A DNA stretch of 15,959 bases from Methylotenera_A sp031373695 (GTDB lineage Bacteria; Pseudomonadota; Gammaproteobacteria; Burkholderiales; Methylophilaceae), in the NCBI GenBank assembly GCA_031373695.1, contig JANMNC010000001.1, forward strand, positions 1 through 15,959, in the 5' to 3' direction. Position 1 is the stretch's first letter. Every line of letters starts with the position of its first letter. The translations under genes and the position numbers were made by a program. Below, in pieces: positions 14,282-15,959 of this stretch. Under the pieces are notes generated by a model that saw only the letters and a program-made list of their open reading frames with translations, had not been told where the DNA came from and ran no database searches.

Positions 14282-15959
14282 TATTTGGGTATCTGCTGAT
14301 TGATGGTTTGTTGATTTAAGTAATCCCATAAAAATACTTTGGTGCGGGCATAAATATCTTGTGCATTGCTAGCTAACAACTCAATGCTTTTAAAGTTATC
14401 AGACGGGCTGATATTACTTAAACTCTCGCACAATTTAGCCAGTTCGTAAGCACCCACATTGCCTGCGCTACCCGCAATAGTATGACCACAAGCTTTAATT
14501 TTTACAATGTTACGGGCTTTTGTGCAGGCGCTTAGTGATGCCATTCTTTGTTCTGTATCTGCCATAAAATCGAGTATTAATTTTTCAATAAAGCGGCTAT
14601 TGGCATCTAACTGTTTCAAACTATTTAATCTGCTTACATCCAATAACAGCGCATCATTTTGATTTTCTAACTTAACGTTAGTGTATTCAATTACCTCGGC
14701 AGTTTTAAATGTAGATTGTGAAACAACATCTTCTATGGTTTGAATGAGTAAATTAATTTGAATAGGTTTTGTTAAGTAAGCATTTATGCCAATTTCTTTA
14801 AATGATTCTATGGTTTCTATCGTCGCATCGGCGCTTAAAATAATGGCAGGTATTTGCGGCTGGCCAATATTTAGCGCTTGATATATCTGAATAACCTCCA
14901 TGCCGCCCATTATTGGCATATTGCCATCTAAAATCATTAAATCGTAATCTGTGTCGCGTAGTTTATCTAAAGCGAGCTCTCCATTTTTAACTACATCAAC
15001 CTGATGATTTTCTTGCAACAATATCTGCGTAATAATCATGCTGTTTACTTCATTATCATCTGCCACTAATACACGATAAGATTTTATGTGCTTTTTGGCA
15101 GGCTTTTTAAAGTCACTAAATACTAATATCTCTGAAGAGCTGGCCTGCGCATTAACCAAATTAAGCTCAATTGGGTTTTCAATTAGATTTTCACTCGATT
15201 TATCTAGTGTAATCTCAAACCAAAATTTAGAGCCAACACCTAATTTACTCTCAACATTTAAATTACCGCCCATAAAGGCAATTAGATTTTTCGAGATGGT
15301 AGTACCTAAACCAGTACCACCAAATTTGTATTTAATTGAATCGTTAGCCTGAGTAAAGCTTTCAAATATCGTTTTAATCGCACTTTCATCAATACCAATA
15401 CCAGTATCAACAATCTCAAACATAATGGCTGCTTGGCTTTCAGTTTGTTTAGTTACTTTTACAGTTACGCCTACAAAGCCACTTTCAGTAAATTTAACGG
15501 CATTACCAATCAAATTAATTAATACTTGTTTAATATGTAAAAGCTGGCCTTGCAACATTAATGGTGTGTCGTCAGCAATATCATAACTAAGTAAAACATT
15601 TTTTGCTTTTGCTTGGTTGCTAAACAAATTCACAGTGCTTTCAACTAAATGCTGTAAATTAAAACTAGCCACTTTACTAACAATTTTGCCGCTTTCAATT
15701 TGCGATATATCCAATACATCGTTAACTAATTGCACTAATAATTCTGAAGATGAATGCACAACATCAAACAGCATTTTTTGATCTTTGCTGATTGATGTAT
15801 TAGCTAATAAACTACACGCACCCACAATTCCGTTAAGCGGAGTGCGAATCTCATGGCTCATGTGCGATAAAAACTGGCTCTTGGCTTTGTTAGCATTTTC
15901 GGCTTTTAGTGTGGCATCTTTTAACCTGTTAAGCAGAATAAGTGCGTACATTGGTATAG
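14281..15959 (-). CDS. rpfC: RpfC-like hybrid histidine kinase, N-terminus outside the window
   Basis: C-terminal 558 or more residues of a membrane-linked hybrid sensor kinase; the frame stays open to the window edge, so the sensor part is missing. Numbering from the Met at 15951, the order is: end of a hydrophobic helix (YALILLNRL), dimerisation/phosphoacceptor HisKA (MSHEIRTPLNG, H33), ATPase domain (N box 139-158, VDTGIGID 181-188, FGGTGLG 210-216), receiver (DDN 298-300, phospho-Asp342 in LDGNMPIMGG, Lys395), and C-terminal HPt domain (GHTIAGSAGNVGA, H490). This order and the juxtamembrane RLKDATLKAENANKAKS match RpfC, the DSF receptor. The convergent rpfF neighbour strongly supports that role. 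An orphan sensor of another signal is the alternative. rpfG would be expected beyond the right edge. Confidence 0.85.
   Translation of the reverse strand, partial: IPMYALILLNRLKDATLKAENANKAKSQFLSHMSHEIRTPLNGIVGACSLLANTSISKDQKMLFDVVHSSSELLVQLVNDVLDISQIESGKIVSKVASFNLQHLVESTVNLFSNQAKAKNVLLSYDIADDTPLMLQGQLLHIKQVLINLIGNAVKFTESGFVGVTVKVTKQTESQAAIMFEIVDTGIGIDESAIKTIFESFTQANDSIKYKFGGTGLGTTISKNLIAFMGGNLNVESKLGVGSKFWFEITLDKSSENLIENPIELNLVNAQASSSEILVFSDFKKPAKKHIKSYRVLVADDNEVNSMIITQILLQENHQVDVVKNGELALDKLRDTDYDLMILDGNMPIMGGMEVIQIYQALNIGQPQIPAIILSADATIETIESFKEIGINAYLTKPIQINLLIQTIEDVVSQSTFKTAEVIEYTNVKLENQNDALLLDVSRLNSLKQLDANSRFIEKLILDFMADTEQRMASLSACTKARNIVKIKACGHTIAGSAGNVGAYELAKLCESLSNISPSDNFKSIELLASNAQDIYARTKVFLWDYLNQQTINQQIPK

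Noticed and set aside
1..15959. CRISPR array, transposase or phage genes
   Set aside because: I found no regularly spaced repeats and no recognisable transposase, integrase or phage structural genes; the only mobility hint is the tRNA fragment.

Overview
The window is AT-rich bacterial DNA, most likely from a Gram-negative proteobacterium. Supporting signs are an outer-membrane FadL-type channel, a lipoprotein, Shine-Dalgarno starts and intrinsic terminators. A betaproteobacterium of the Methylophilaceae type (aquatic methylotroph) is my best guess. It rests on low G+C, a proteorhodopsin, a possible PEP-CTERM tail at the left edge, a betaproteobacterial-looking tRNA-Ile(CAU) fragment and RpfF/RpfC homologues. 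This is inference, not proof.

Left part (1-918): the last codons of an upstream gene and its terminator, then about 550 bases without a credible gene. Next comes the 3' part of a tRNA-Ile(CAU)-like sequence ending in CCA with no 5' half, which looks like an integration scar, followed by a strong terminator. The upstream region of the rhodopsin gene carries a long hairpin and repeated TTTACAT-type words.

Photosystem cassette (919-7240, all +): a green-tuned proton-pumping proteorhodopsin, then crtE, crtI, crtB, crtY and blh. Together these give a complete route from isoprenyl diphosphates through geranylgeranyl diphosphate, phytoene, lycopene and beta-carotene to retinal, the rhodopsin chromophore. 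The rhodopsin gene is separated from crtE by a 13-bp inverted repeat. The biosynthetic genes are packed with 1-8 nt overlaps or a 7-nt gap.

Middle part (7241-10262): two fasciclin-domain genes in tandem (one exported, one without a signal peptide), a convergent DUF4149-type membrane protein, and a DUF3455-type lipoprotein, separated by hairpin terminators.

Right part (10263-15959): a FadL-family outer-membrane channel, a FabF-like ketosynthase and a stand-alone acyl carrier protein on the minus strand. Diverging from the ACP gene is an RpfF-type DSF synthase with both catalytic glutamates. Convergent to it is an RpfC-like hybrid histidine kinase, cut by the window edge. The rpfF/rpfC pair has the convergent layout known from Xanthomonas. 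The adjoining ACP, ketosynthase and FadL genes suggest a fatty-acid-signal locus with its own acyl supply and possibly its own channel. I regard this as the most novel part of the window, next to the possibly tRNA-linked photosystem cassette.
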